Shown: positions 24,001-31,851 of the stretch, one piece after another | How positions within the stretch are numbered: the stretch's first letter is position 1 | Layout: every line of letters starts with the position of its first letter | NCBI RefSeq assembly: GCF_020819595.1 | Contig: NZ_JAJHNP010000016.1 | Coordinates: forward strand, 143,988-207,987 | Origin: Streptomyces barringtoniae | GTDB taxonomy: Bacteria > Actinomycetota > Actinomycetes > Streptomycetales > Streptomycetaceae | Direction of reading: 5' to 3' | Length of the DNA: 64,000 nucleotides | Notes under the pieces: generated by a model | What the model was told of the DNA's origin: nothing | What the model saw: only the letters and a program-made list of their open reading frames with translations | Database searches by the model: none | Position numbers and translations under genes: made by a program

Positions 24001-24357
24001 TTGCGTACCATCCGCGTTGAGACCTCCGCCGCGACGATCCTCCTCACCGAGGCCCCTGAGCCGAAGGTCCGCGACCGGCAGACGGGCGAGATCGCCAAGG
24101 ACGCGAACAGCGGTGAGGCCCTGATGACGATCGGCGTCGTCTACATCGAGGACGGCGAGTCGTCGCTGATCAAGGTCACCGTGCCGGAGGGCGGCATCTC
24201 CGAGGGGCTGACCCTCGGGGCACCGGTCTCGCTCCCGGGGCTGGTCGCCCGACCGTGGGAGTCCGTCTTCAACGGCCAGCAGCGACACGGCATCGCCTAC
24301 CGGGCCGCCGCCGTCACCCCGGCCGCCTTCCCGGTCGCCACCGGGGCCGCTGCCTGA
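24001..24357 (+). CDS. Small SCO3933-type regulatory protein of AICEs (possible Pra counterpart)
   Basis: 118 residues from TTG 24001, chosen because AGGGGA lies 6 nt upstream. It has the form of small beta-rich proteins that begin AICE transfer operons: RTIRVETSAATILLTEAP, then DRQTGEIAKD, then IKVTVPEGG and PVSLPGLVARPW. Related proteins are called SCO3933-family regulators and stand where pSAM2 has the activator Pra. It overlaps tra by 1 nt (TGATG). DNA binding is not visible directly. Confidence 0.7.
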   Translation: MRTIRVETSAATILLTEAPEPKVRDRQTGEIAKDANSGEALMTIGVVYIEDGESSLIKVTVPEGGISEGLTLGAPVSLPGLVARPWESVFNGQQRHGIAYRAAAVTPAAFPVATGAAA

Positions 24358-25733
24358 TGACCGACCTGACGACGCTCCTGGAGGTGGGTGGCCCCCTCGC
24401 CGCGCTCGGCGGCGGGGCCGCCTACACCCGGGCCAAGCACCCGGCGGTGTACTGGTCCACGGTCGGCCTACCGATATCCACGGCCCGGCTGCTCGGCTCG
24501 TACAGCTCGGTCATGGAAGCCTGCGGCCTGACCGTGGCCCCCTCCCGGCTCCGGGTCCTCGCCATCAAGGCCACCACCAACCGTGAGGTCCGGCCCGTAC
24601 CGCCCCGCCGGGGCCTCATCCGGCCCACCTCGACCGGCCTCCGCATCCGGCTCCGGCTCGCACCGGGGCAGGAACCCGCCGACGTCGCCGCTTCGGCGGA
24701 ACGACTGCGGCATGCCTGGGGTGTGCACGCCGTATACGTCACGACCGTCAAACCGGGCGTGGTCGAACTGCGGCTGGTCGGCTACGACGTACTACGGCGG
24801 GTCCGGATGCCCCGCAAGGTCGCGAACGGCTTCCTCAAGGTTCCGGTCGCGCTTCGGGAAGATGCCACTCCGTTCGTACGGGACTACCGCACCATCCCGC
24901 ACCAACTCACCCTCGGCGCCACCCTGTCCGGCAAGTCCATGTACCTGCGCCACCTGATCGCCGGGCTCGCCCGGCAGCCCGTCGCCCTGGTCGGCATCGA
25001 CTGCAAGCGGGGAGTGGAGCTGGCGCCCTTCGCCGCTCGGCTCTCGGCGCTGGCCACCGACCCGGAACAGGCGGCCGAACTGCTGCCCGTACTGGTCAAG
25101 GAAATGGAGGACCGATACGACCTGATCAAGACACGACAGGGGATCGCCCTGGATACCCCGGACGAGGAGATCACCTCCGACATCTGGGGCCTGCCCGAGA
25201 AGCAACGCCCGGTGCCCATCGTGCTGTTCGTGGACGAAGTGGCGGAACTGTTCCTCGTCGCCACACGCAAGGACGAGGAACGACGGGACGAGATGGTCAC
25301 CCAGCTTATCCGCCTCGCCCAACTCGGCCGCGCCGCCGGCATCTACCTGGAGGTGTGCGGGCAACGCTTCGGCGCCGAACTCGGCAAGGGCGCCACCATG
25401 CTGCGGGCCCAGCTCACCGGCCGCGTATGCCATCGCGTCAACGACGAAGCCTCCGCCAAGATGGCGCTCGGCGACATCGCCCCTGAAGCGGTCTATGCCG
25501 CCTGCGCCATCGCCCCCGAACGGCCCGGCCTCGCCGTGGCCGGTGACACCTCCGGCGGCTGGTCCCGCATCCGCACCCCGTACCTCTCCCTCGGAGACGC
25601 AGCCGAGACCTGTCGTGAGTCGGCATACCTGGTGCCCAACCTGCCCGCGCTCAGGCCCTTCCGACCCGACGTGCCGATACGCCCGGTCGAGGCCGCGACC
25701 CCGGCCGTTCTGCCTCACCCGGTATCCGACTGA
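24357..25733 (+). CDS. traB: FtsK/SpoIIIE-like DNA translocase TraB (mycelial conjugation)
   Basis: 458 residues from ATG 24357. A short N-terminal hydrophobic part is followed by an FtsK-type motor: Walker A GATLSGKS (187-194) and Walker B PIVLFVDEVAEL (about 287-298). The downstream QLIRLAQLGRAAGIYLEV and MLRAQLTGRVCHRV blocks are typical of TraB-like ATPases. These move double-stranded plasmid DNA between hyphae, unlike relaxase-based transfer. The gene is in the operon controlled by operator sites 3/4 and is followed by spread genes. Confidence 0.92.
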   Translation: MTDLTTLLEVGGPLAALGGGAAYTRAKHPAVYWSTVGLPISTARLLGSYSSVMEACGLTVAPSRLRVLAIKATTNREVRPVPPRRGLIRPTSTGLRIRLRLAPGQEPADVAASAERLRHAWGVHAVYVTTVKPGVVELRLVGYDVLRRVRMPRKVANGFLKVPVALREDATPFVRDYRTIPHQLTLGATLSGKSMYLRHLIAGLARQPVALVGIDCKRGVELAPFAARLSALATDPEQAAELLPVLVKEMEDRYDLIKTRQGIALDTPDEEITSDIWGLPEKQRPVPIVLFVDEVAELFLVATRKDEERRDEMVTQLIRLAQLGRAAGIYLEVCGQRFGAELGKGATMLRAQLTGRVCHRVNDEASAKMALGDIAPEAVYAACAIAPERPGLAVAGDTSGGWSRIRTPYLSLGDAAETCRESAYLVPNLPALRPFRPDVPIRPVEAATPAVLPHPVSD

Positions 25734-25771
25734 CCCTTCCCCTCCCGCCCGACTCCAGAAGGAGCCGCATC

Positions 25772-26383
25772 ATGCGCGCCCGCCTGGTCCGCGTCGACGC
25801 GGTACTCGTCCAAGCACTCATCGCCGCCGCGCTGTCCTTCGCCCACCTTCACGACGTCGCCATGGCGGCTGGACAGGACGGGTGGAAGGCGTGGGCCTAT
25901 CCCATCTCCGTCGACCTCTTGCTTGTCGCCGCCTGGCGCCGTCTGCGCTCGGGCACGACCAAAGCGGCGGCCTGGTGCTGGTTCGTCATCGCGCTTACGG
26001 CGTCCCTCGGCGCCAACGTCGCCACCGCCGGCCTCCTCGACCTCGGCAACGTCCCCGCCTGGCTGCGGATCCTCGTCGCTGGCTGGCCCGCCATCGCCTT
26101 CCTCGGCGGGACCCTCCTCGCTCACTCGGCGCCACAGAAGGACGCCAGCACCGAGGACCAGGAGGACGAGCCCGAAACCATGCCCGAACCCTCCGACCAA
26201 CCCGCCATCGAAGCACCGCCAGAGCCTCCGCCCGTGCCGGTCCCGTCCGCCCTGGTCGACCACGCCCGAAAGGTCGCCGCCGAGCACCACGCCCGTACCG
26301 GCACCGCGATCGACACACCGACCCTCCGCGCCCGCCTCGGCGTCCCGGCTCCCATGGCCGAAGCCATCGCCGCCCACCTCTGA
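25772..26383 (+). CDS. DUF2637 membrane protein, Spd-type (intramycelial spread)
   Basis: 203 residues from ATG 25772 (GAAGGAG upstream). Four membrane segments fill about 10-110 (SFAHLHDVA, YPISVDLLLVAAWRRL and GANVATAGLLDLG are DUF2637 marks). Then come an acidic Pro/Glu linker and a C-terminal winged-helix-like part (TGTAIDTPTLRARLGVPAPM). Such proteins lie next to tra in Streptomyces plasmids and help the element spread across septa. Confidence 0.82.
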   Translation: MRARLVRVDAVLVQALIAAALSFAHLHDVAMAAGQDGWKAWAYPISVDLLLVAAWRRLRSGTTKAAAWCWFVIALTASLGANVATAGLLDLGNVPAWLRILVAGWPAIAFLGGTLLAHSAPQKDASTEDQEDEPETMPEPSDQPAIEAPPEPPPVPVPSALVDHARKVAAEHHARTGTAIDTPTLRARLGVPAPMAEAIAAHL

Positions 26384-26393
26384 AAGGACATCC

Positions 26394-26585
26394 ATGGCCG
26401 CCAACCGCAACTTCCGCGACGTCACCCGCATCGGCCCCGTCCAGGTCGGCACCTCCTACGACCAGCGTGGCCGCGAGAAGCACACCGCCGCCTGCACGGC
26501 TCCGCGCTGCGGCTTCTCCGCCGACTACGACAGCCGCGCCGCCGCCGAGCTGGCCGCCCGTACCCACCGCTGCCCCGTCCGCTGA
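26394..26585 (+). CDS. Small mobile-element transfer protein
   Basis: 63 residues from ATG 26394 with GAAAGGAC upstream, 10 nt after the DUF2637 gene. It holds two Cys (TAACTAPRCGF) and a Cys near the C-terminus (THRCPVR), so a small zinc-binding fold is possible. Proteins of this size and sequence type are annotated as mobile element transfer proteins in Streptomyces elements. Role not known. Confidence 0.75.
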   Translation: MAANRNFRDVTRIGPVQVGTSYDQRGREKHTAACTAPRCGFSADYDSRAAAELAARTHRCPVR

Positions 26586-26602
26586 AAGGACCAAGGCCAA
26601 CC

Positions 26603-26797
26603 GTGACCGTCAGTCTGCCGCTCGTGCTCGTCCTCGGCTTCTTCGTCTGGGGAGCGATCAAGTTCCTCGGCGTCCGGCCCTGGATCGTCGTCCTCATCGC
26701 CCTGTTCGGCTTCTGGCTCTCGCACACCTTCCTCGCCCCCGGCATCGAGTCCGGCACGCGCTCCGGCGTGGGCGTCATAAACGGCACACATGACTAG
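26603..26797 (+). CDS. Small membrane protein of the spread operon
   Basis: 64 residues from GTG 26603. Two hydrophobic segments (about 3-18 and 26-46) are joined by KFLGVRPW. It lies 17 nt after the previous gene, so it is the same operon. SpdA/SpdB-like small membrane proteins are usual at this place; the exact one cannot be named. Confidence 0.7.
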   Translation: MTVSLPLVLVLGFFVWGAIKFLGVRPWIVVLIALFGFWLSHTFLAPGIESGTRSGVGVINGTHD

Positions 26798-26808
26798 ACG
26801 AGTAGATA
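26794..26808 (+). promoter_or_regulatory. Probable KorSA operator, site 5
   Basis: CTAGACGAGTAGATA between the small membrane protein stop and the start of the next gene. It suggests a second repressed promoter for the spdD-rep-xis-int part. Confidence 0.5.
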
Positions 26809-26822
26809 AGGAGAGTCCGGCC

Positions 26823-27068
26823 GTGTTCCTGCCCAAGTACCCGGACAACCCCACCCCTCCGCCCGCCCACACCCACACCCCGACGGACCCGGCGCCGCTC
26901 CAGCGCTACCGCCCGTCCCTCTCCATCGATCAGAAGACGGGCGCGGCCCTGATCGTCGGTGGCGTAGTCCTCACCGCGCTACTGGCCGCCGTCGCTGTCA
27001 CGGCCATCTCGGTGGCCATCGCCGCCGTGGTCCTGCGCTCGCTCCTCCGCGAGCACAACCGGCGCTGA
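26823..27068 (+). CDS. SpdD-like small membrane protein
   Basis: 81 residues from GTG 26823, chosen because AAGGAG lies 9 nt upstream. An earlier ATG at 26790 would put the operator inside the gene. Pro-rich first half (FLPKYPDNPTPPPAH), then one long hydrophobic stretch (ALIVGGVVLTALLAAVAV...) and a basic end LLREHNRR. It matches the SpdD-type proteins of Streptomyces elements. Confidence 0.7.
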   Translation: MFLPKYPDNPTPPPAHTHTPTDPAPLQRYRPSLSIDQKTGAALIVGGVVLTALLAAVAVTAISVAIAAVVLRSLLREHNRR

Positions 27069-27234
27069 CGCGCCTTGACCTCCGGGGCGGCGCGACACGG
27101 CCAAGCATCCGCCGCCCCGGCGGCCCATTCCTCCCGACAACGCCAGTCAGAAGGAGACCGCCATCTTCGCCCGCACCACCCCGCCCCCGCTCCCGGAACT
27201 CAGCAACCTCGCCGCCGACGGGACCCTGCCGGGT

Positions 27235-28506
27235 ATGCTCCGGCAGCTCTCCGGGCTCGGCGGCTGCACCCACCCCATCCGGCTGGACGGCCACCGCACC
27301 GAGTACGACGTCGACACCACCACCGGTGAGATCGGCCGTGTCCTCCAGCATCTCGACTCGACCGCCCTCCCGGCCGGCCAACTCCTCGTCCGCTGCAACA
27401 ACCGCCGTACCACCCGCTGCCCTGCCTGCGCCGAGGTCTACCGCCGTGACACCTTCCACCTGATCACCGCCGGACTGCGCGGCGGAAAGGGCACCCCGGA
27501 ACGCGTCGCCGCCCATCCCCGCGTCTTCGCCACCTTCACCGCCCCCGGCTTCGGCCCGGTCCACAACCGCCGTACCGATGGCCGCCGGTGCCGCTGCGGC
27601 ACCCACCATGACCAGGACGACGACACCCTTGGCACCCCGCTCGACCCGGACACGTACGACTACGAAGCCGCCGTCCTATGGAACGCGCACGCCGGGCAGC
27701 TCTGGCGCCGCTTCTCCATCTACCTGCGCCGTGAGGTCGCCAAGCGCGCGGGCCTGTCACAGCGCCGGTTCCGCGAACACGCCCGTGTCTCCTTCGCCAA
27801 GGTCGCCGAGTACCAGAAGCGCGGTGCGGTCCACTTCCATGCCGTGATCCGCATCGATGGCCCCGGCGGTGGAGAGACTCCGCCCCCGGCCTGGGCCACC
27901 GCTGACTTGCTCACTGACGCCATTAAGGCAGCAGCCGTCAATGCCCGTGTCGACGGTCCGGTGATCGAGGGCCGCACTCATACCTTCGCCTTCGGCCGCC
28001 AACTCGACATCCGCACCATTCGCTCCGCCGACTTCAACGACGGCCAGGAGCTGACCGAGCGGGCCGTAGCGGCGTACATCGCCAAGTACGCCACCAAGGG
28101 CGCCGAGACCGCGACGGGTGCCCTCGACCGCCCGCTCAAGTTCGCCGCCGAACTCGCCCAGTTCGACATCAGCGACCACGCCCGCCGCCTCATCCGAACC
28201 GCTTGGACCCTCGGCGCCCGCAAGGACCTGGAACACCTCCGTCTGCGCGCCTGGGCCCACATGCTCGGATTCCGCGGCCACTTCTCCACCAAGTCCCGCC
28301 GTTACTCCACCACCCTCGGCGCACTCCGCGACGCCCGCGCCGAATGGCGCCGCGCCCAGGCAGCAACCGACGAACGCCCGACCGATACGACGTACGTCCT
28401 CGCCCACTGGGTCTTCGCCGGCGCCGGCCTGTCCGACACCGAAGCCTGGCTCGCCGCATCCCTCGAACCCGCCCCCGGAACGGAAGGAGAACCCACCCAT
28501 GGCTGA
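27235..28506 (+). CDS. repSA: Replication initiator, RepSA type (rolling circle)
   Basis: 423 residues counted from ATG 27235. It has RCNNRRTTRCPACAEVYRRD (zinc-like Cys pair), VFATFTAPGFGPVH, the RRCRCGTHH block and the histidine-containing AEYQKRGAVHFHAVIR, typical of RepSA proteins that nick the double-strand origin. The coding frame seems to start 24 codons earlier: AAGGAG at 27151 is 6 nt before ATC 27163, and ATC TTC GCC CGC ACC ACC fits the N-terminus of relatives. Either ATC is used as a start or an ATG was lost and 27235 (weak ribosome site) is used. The C-terminal 8 nt overlap xis. Confidence 0.9.
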   Translation: MLRQLSGLGGCTHPIRLDGHRTEYDVDTTTGEIGRVLQHLDSTALPAGQLLVRCNNRRTTRCPACAEVYRRDTFHLITAGLRGGKGTPERVAAHPRVFATFTAPGFGPVHNRRTDGRRCRCGTHHDQDDDTLGTPLDPDTYDYEAAVLWNAHAGQLWRRFSIYLRREVAKRAGLSQRRFREHARVSFAKVAEYQKRGAVHFHAVIRIDGPGGGETPPPAWATADLLTDAIKAAAVNARVDGPVIEGRTHTFAFGRQLDIRTIRSADFNDGQELTERAVAAYIAKYATKGAETATGALDRPLKFAAELAQFDISDHARRLIRTAWTLGARKDLEHLRLRAWAHMLGFRGHFSTKSRRYSTTLGALRDARAEWRRAQAATDERPTDTTYVLAHWVFAGAGLSDTEAWLAASLEPAPGTEGEPTHG

Positions 28507-28711
28507 CCGCTACCTCACCGTGGCTCAGGTGGCCGAACTCCTCGGGACCACGGAACGCTTCCCGCGTCGCCTGATCGCCGAGCGACGCATCACGTTCGTC
28601 AAGGTCGGTCGGCACGTTCGCATACCGGAAAGCTCGCTGAGCGCGTTCATCGACGCCCACACGGTTCAGCCGATCGGTCACCGGCGCGGCTCGCTGCGGA
28701 GGGTTGCCTGA
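28499..28711 (+). CDS. xis: Excisionase (helix-turn-helix, Xis)
   Basis: 70 residues from ATG 28499 with AAGGAG upstream. It has the MerR/BldC-like DNA-binding form of AICE excisionases: YLTVAQVAELLGTTERFPRR, RRITFVKVGRHVRIPESSL. It overlaps rep (8 nt) and int (1 nt). The protein bends the attachment sites and favours excision. Confidence 0.9.
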   Translation: MADRYLTVAQVAELLGTTERFPRRLIAERRITFVKVGRHVRIPESSLSAFIDAHTVQPIGHRRGSLRRVA

Positions 28712-29868
28712 TGGCCAACAAGCAGGGGAGGCGTAGAAGCTTCGGGTCGGTCCGGCAGCTCCCATCTGGCCGCTGGCAGGTTCGGTACCGCGATCCCGAC
28801 ACGGGCCAATTGCGCCCGGCCGAGAAGACGTACCCGACCAAGACCGACGCGCAAGCGGCGCTCACACACATCGAGTCCGACATCGCGCGTGGGCACTGGT
28901 CGGACCCGGACGCCGGGGCAGTGAACTTCGAGGAGTACGCCGTTGCTTGGCTGCGAGACCGGAAGCTGGCCGATCGCACGCGCGAGCGCAACGAGTCGGT
29001 GATCCGGTTGCACATCCTGCCCACGTTCGGGGCCGGGAGCGTGGCGGACGTGTCGACGGCTCGGGTGCGCAGCTGGCGCGGCAAGCTCCTCGCGGCCGGC
29101 GTCGGGGAGCCGACGGTGGTCAAGGCGTATCAGCTGCTCCGGGCCTTGATGAACACGGCGGTGGACGATGAGCTGATCCGGCGCAACCCGTGCCGTATCA
29201 AGAGAGCGGACCACTACGACGTGCCAGAGCGGCCGGTCCTCACGGTCGCGGAAGTCTTCGCCGTTGCCGATTCCATCGCTCCGCGCTACCGGCTGCTCGT
29301 GCTCCTGGCGGCCTTCACCACTCTCCGGTTCGGAGAGCTGGCGGCCCTGAGGCGCCGGGACATCAACCTGGGGGCACTGACCGTCACAGTGCGCCGCGCT
29401 CAGGCCGAACTGCAGAACGGGCGGCTCTTTGACAAGGCGCCGAAGTCCGCGGCCGGGGTGCGCACTGTTTCCTTCCCGGCCGAGCTGCTCGATGAGGTCA
29501 CCCGCCACTTGGAGCACTTTGCCGCGCCTGGCAGCGAGGGGCACATCTTCGTCGGGCCGCAGGGCGGACAACTGCGGCGGAGCAACTTCCGGGACGACTG
29601 GGTCAGGGCGCGGAAGACGGCTGGCGTCACGGCCGAACTGCACTTCCACGACCTTCGGCACACCGGCAATACGCTTGCCTCCACGGCTGGCGCCAGCACG
29701 CGCGAGCTGATGACCCGGATGGGCCACAGCAGCTCGCGCGCCGCACTGATCTATCAGCACATGACCAGCGACCGGGACCGCGCCATCGCCGACCGGCTCG
29801 GTGCGATGATCCGGGGCGGCGGGGGAGTGGCCTCCGAACCCTTCGAGAAGGACCCTGCGGGCCCGTAG
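28711..29868 (+). CDS. int: Tyrosine integrase of the element
   Basis: 385 residues from ATG 28711. The arm-binding and core-binding domains occupy about 1-165 (FGSVRQLPSGRWQVRYRDP). The catalytic domain has TTLRFGELAAL (Arg), FHDLRHTGNT (His/Arg), MGHSS (His) and IYQHMT (Tyr). It ends 79 bp before the right repeat, the normal position for site-specific insertion into tRNA-Arg. It should recombine the 46-bp repeats. Confidence 0.95.
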   Translation: MANKQGRRRSFGSVRQLPSGRWQVRYRDPDTGQLRPAEKTYPTKTDAQAALTHIESDIARGHWSDPDAGAVNFEEYAVAWLRDRKLADRTRERNESVIRLHILPTFGAGSVADVSTARVRSWRGKLLAAGVGEPTVVKAYQLLRALMNTAVDDELIRRNPCRIKRADHYDVPERPVLTVAEVFAVADSIAPRYRLLVLLAAFTTLRFGELAALRRRDINLGALTVTVRRAQAELQNGRLFDKAPKSAAGVRTVSFPAELLDEVTRHLEHFAAPGSEGHIFVGPQGGQLRRSNFRDDWVRARKTAGVTAELHFHDLRHTGNTLASTAGASTRELMTRMGHSSSRAALIYQHMTSDRDRAIADRLGAMIRGGGGVASEPFEKDPAGP

Positions 29869-29869
29869 T

Positions 29870-29886
29870 GGCACGCCTGTGGCACG
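29870..29886. repeat. Possible integrase arm site, right copy
   Basis: GGCACGCCTGTGGCACG directly after the int stop. One mismatch to 16380-16396. In the excised circle the two copies would flank the attachment core. Confidence 0.45.
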
Positions 29887-29900
29887 ACCCCTGAAACGCC

Positions 29901-29943
29901 GAAGGGCCAGCCTGGGAGGAAACCCCTCCTGAGCTGGCCCTTC
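29901..29943. terminator. Terminator between int and tRNA-Arg
   Basis: GAAGGGCCAGC (29901-29911) pairs with GCTGGCCCTTC (29933-29943), with an inner G-rich/C-rich stem. It can end int on the plus strand and the tRNA transcript on the minus strand. Confidence 0.75.
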
Positions 29944-29947
29944 TCTC

Positions 29948-29993
29948 TGTGCCCCCGGCAGGATTCGAACCTGCGACACCCGCTTTAGGAGAG
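29948..29993 (-). repeat. Right attachment site inside tRNA-Arg
   Basis: 46 bp identical to 16230-16275. On this side the sequence continues into the 5' half of the tRNA, so the tRNA stays whole after integration. Confidence 0.92.
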
Positions 29994-30022
29994 CGGTGCT
30001 CTATCCCCTGAGCTACGAAGGC
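29950..30022 (-). tRNA. tRNA-Arg (anticodon CCT)
   Basis: 73 nt. A 7-bp acceptor stem (GCCTTCG with CGGGGGC, two G-U pairs), the D arm TAGCTCAGGGGATAGAGCA, the anticodon stem CCGCT/AGCGG with loop CTCCTAA and the T arm with GGTTCGAATCC are all intact. It reads AGG codons. CCA is not encoded; position 73 is A. This is the integration target of the element. Confidence 0.97.
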
Positions 30023-30103
30023 ATTGCGATCGGTGGTGATGGAGTCACCGCCGACAGTGTAGCGGGTGGGGCGGTGCTGTACGGCGGGCTGGGGAGGTGG
30101 AGG

Positions 30104-31738
30104 TCAGGATGCGGGGATGTGGGTGAAGCGGGAGGCCGTGCGGAGGTCCGACTCGATGTGGTCGGCGGTGGTGCGCAGGGTGGGGAGGACCTGGTGGACG
30201 CAGTCCTCGAGGGTGCGGCGGGCTGCGTGGGTGGCGACGTTCAGGGCGGCGACCGTGCGGCCGGATCGGTCCCGTACCGGTACGGCGATGGATCGCAGGC
30301 CCGACTCCAGTTCCTCGTCGACCAGGGCGTATCCCCGGGCGCGGACCTCGGCGAGGGCCGGGGGGAGGGGGGTCGTGGTGTCCGCCAGGAGGACTCGGCC
30401 GAGGGAGGTCGCGGCGGCGGGCAGGCGGGCGCCGACGGTGATGTGGACCGTGAGGACGCGGCTCGCGCTCGCTCCGGCCGTGTACTGGATCTCCGTGCCG
30501 TCGGGCGTGAGCACCGCCAGCGCCGTCGGCTCGTGCAACCGGTCCGCCAGCAAGCGGAGGTGGGGCTCGGCCAGGCGGGGGAGTGTGGTGCGGGACAGGG
30601 GCGGGAAGCCGAGGTCGAGGATGCGGGGGGTGAGGGCGTAGGTGCGGTCGGGGTGCGCGCGCACCAGGCCCAGGTGTTCGTGGGTGAGCAGTGCGCGGCG
30701 GACCGTGGCCCGGGCCAGGCCGGTCGCGCGTGCCACCTCGCTCAGGGACAGCGCCGAGCGGCCCTCGCCGAAGGCGGCCGGCACGGTCAGGCCGCGCGCC
30801 AGGGACTCCACGAAGTCCCGGCCCAGCTGGTGTTTGGAGGCCGTCGTCCAGGTCGCGAGGCCTGCGGGGGGTGGCCCCGGCTCGGGCGGCGGTGCCGTGC
30901 GCAGGGCGGACTCCATCGCCGTCACCGCCGTACGAAGGCGGGGGAGGAGAGTGGTGCGCAGGTCGGTCGCCGAGTGGCGGCTGGTGTGGCTGACCACGCT
31001 CGCCACGCAGGCCGCGCGGCTGGTGCCGGGGTGCCGTACGGGTACGGAGACCGCGACCAGGCCCGGTTCGATCAGCTGGTCGTCCACCGCCCAGCCGTCC
31101 CGGCGCGCCCGCTCCACTCGTTCCGCGAAGGCTGAGTCGTCGGTGGGCGGGTGGAGGGGTGGTACGGCGGGGAACGCCGCGTCCGTCGGGTCCGCGGCGC
31201 GGCGGGCGCGCCAGCGTGTCCAGTCCGGCTCGGTCCACTCGGTCGCGAACAGCGATCCCGGCGCGGTGCGTTCGGCCGGGAGCAGGTCGCCGATGCGGAA
31301 GCTGACGGACATCGCGCGGTGGCGGGTGGCCTGGTGGATGAAACGGATGCCGTCGAGGTCGGCGACCGCGAGCGACACCGACTCGTCCAGCTCGTCGGCC
31401 AGGGCGTCGGCGTGGGCGCCGAGCAGCGCGGGCAGCCGCAGGGCGGCCAGGTAGGCGTTGCCCAGTTCCATCACGCGGGGAGCCAGTACGACGTCCCGGC
31501 CGTCCGGGCGGACGTAGTCCATGCGGGAGAGGGTCGCGGTGATGCGGTCGACCGTGGAGCGGGCGAGCCCCGTGGCCCGTTCCAGCGCGCTCGGGCTGAG
31601 CGTGCCGCCCGCCTCGGTCAGCCGCCGCAGCACCCCGACCCCGCGCACCAACGGACCGACCGCCTCGTCCGGCGGCCCCGCTTCGACACGGGCGGCGTCG
31701 GCATCCAGTGCGGTCTTCGCGGGCATCGGCGCGGGCAT
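30104..31738 (-). CDS. Double IclR-family transcriptional regulator
   Basis: 544 residues from ATG 31738 (GGAGAG upstream). Two full IclR units lie in tandem. Unit 1 is about 25-270 (LSPSALERATGLARSTVDRI helix-turn-helix, then the ligand domain). Unit 2 is about 285-540 (LSLSEVARATGLARATVRRA, then GYALVDEELESGLRSIAVPV). The form resembles the PcaR/PcaU group doubled, as seen in a few Streptomyces aromatic-acid regulators. The target is not evident, and the adjacent protease is in the same direction 113 bp away. A ligand cannot be read from the sequence. Confidence 0.85.
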   Translation of the reverse strand: MPAPMPAKTALDADAARVEAGPPDEAVGPLVRGVGVLRRLTEAGGTLSPSALERATGLARSTVDRITATLSRMDYVRPDGRDVVLAPRVMELGNAYLAALRLPALLGAHADALADELDESVSLAVADLDGIRFIHQATRHRAMSVSFRIGDLLPAERTAPGSLFATEWTEPDWTRWRARRAADPTDAAFPAVPPLHPPTDDSAFAERVERARRDGWAVDDQLIEPGLVAVSVPVRHPGTSRAACVASVVSHTSRHSATDLRTTLLPRLRTAVTAMESALRTAPPPEPGPPPAGLATWTTASKHQLGRDFVESLARGLTVPAAFGEGRSALSLSEVARATGLARATVRRALLTHEHLGLVRAHPDRTYALTPRILDLGFPPLSRTTLPRLAEPHLRLLADRLHEPTALAVLTPDGTEIQYTAGASASRVLTVHITVGARLPAAATSLGRVLLADTTTPLPPALAEVRARGYALVDEELESGLRSIAVPVRDRSGRTVAALNVATHAARRTLEDCVHQVLPTLRTTADHIESDLRTASRFTHIPAS

Positions 31739-31851
31739 CGGCTCTCCGGTACGGCATACGGGCACGCCTACGGTAGACCGCCACCCGGCGCCCGTCCCCC
31801 GAAGAGAGCCCGATGCGAGCCCGACGCGAGCCCCAGGAGTGCCCGGCGCCT

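Larger units (their letters stand above)
16230..29993. mobile_element. Actinomycete integrative and conjugative element (pSAM2-type) in tRNA-Arg(CCT)
   Basis: About 13.7 kb lies between 46-bp perfect direct repeats (16230-16275 and 29948-29993) formed by the 3' half of tRNA-Arg. Reading from the right end it has int, xis and rep, then small Spd-type proteins, an FtsK-like transfer ATPase and a small SCO3933-type regulator. A GntR repressor, a Nudix protein and other small genes follow, and then a three-gene defence operon at the left end. All modules needed for excision, rolling-circle replication and mycelial transfer of double-stranded DNA are present, so it may be functional. One doubt is the rep start codon. 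Confidence 0.92.

Noticed and set aside
30045..31784. Several very long overlapping frames opposite or shifted to the IclR, LtrA, fruA and acylase genes
   Set aside because: They are rich in Arg, Pro, Gly and His, as expected for shadow frames in high-G+C coding DNA, and the real genes in other frames have clear domains.
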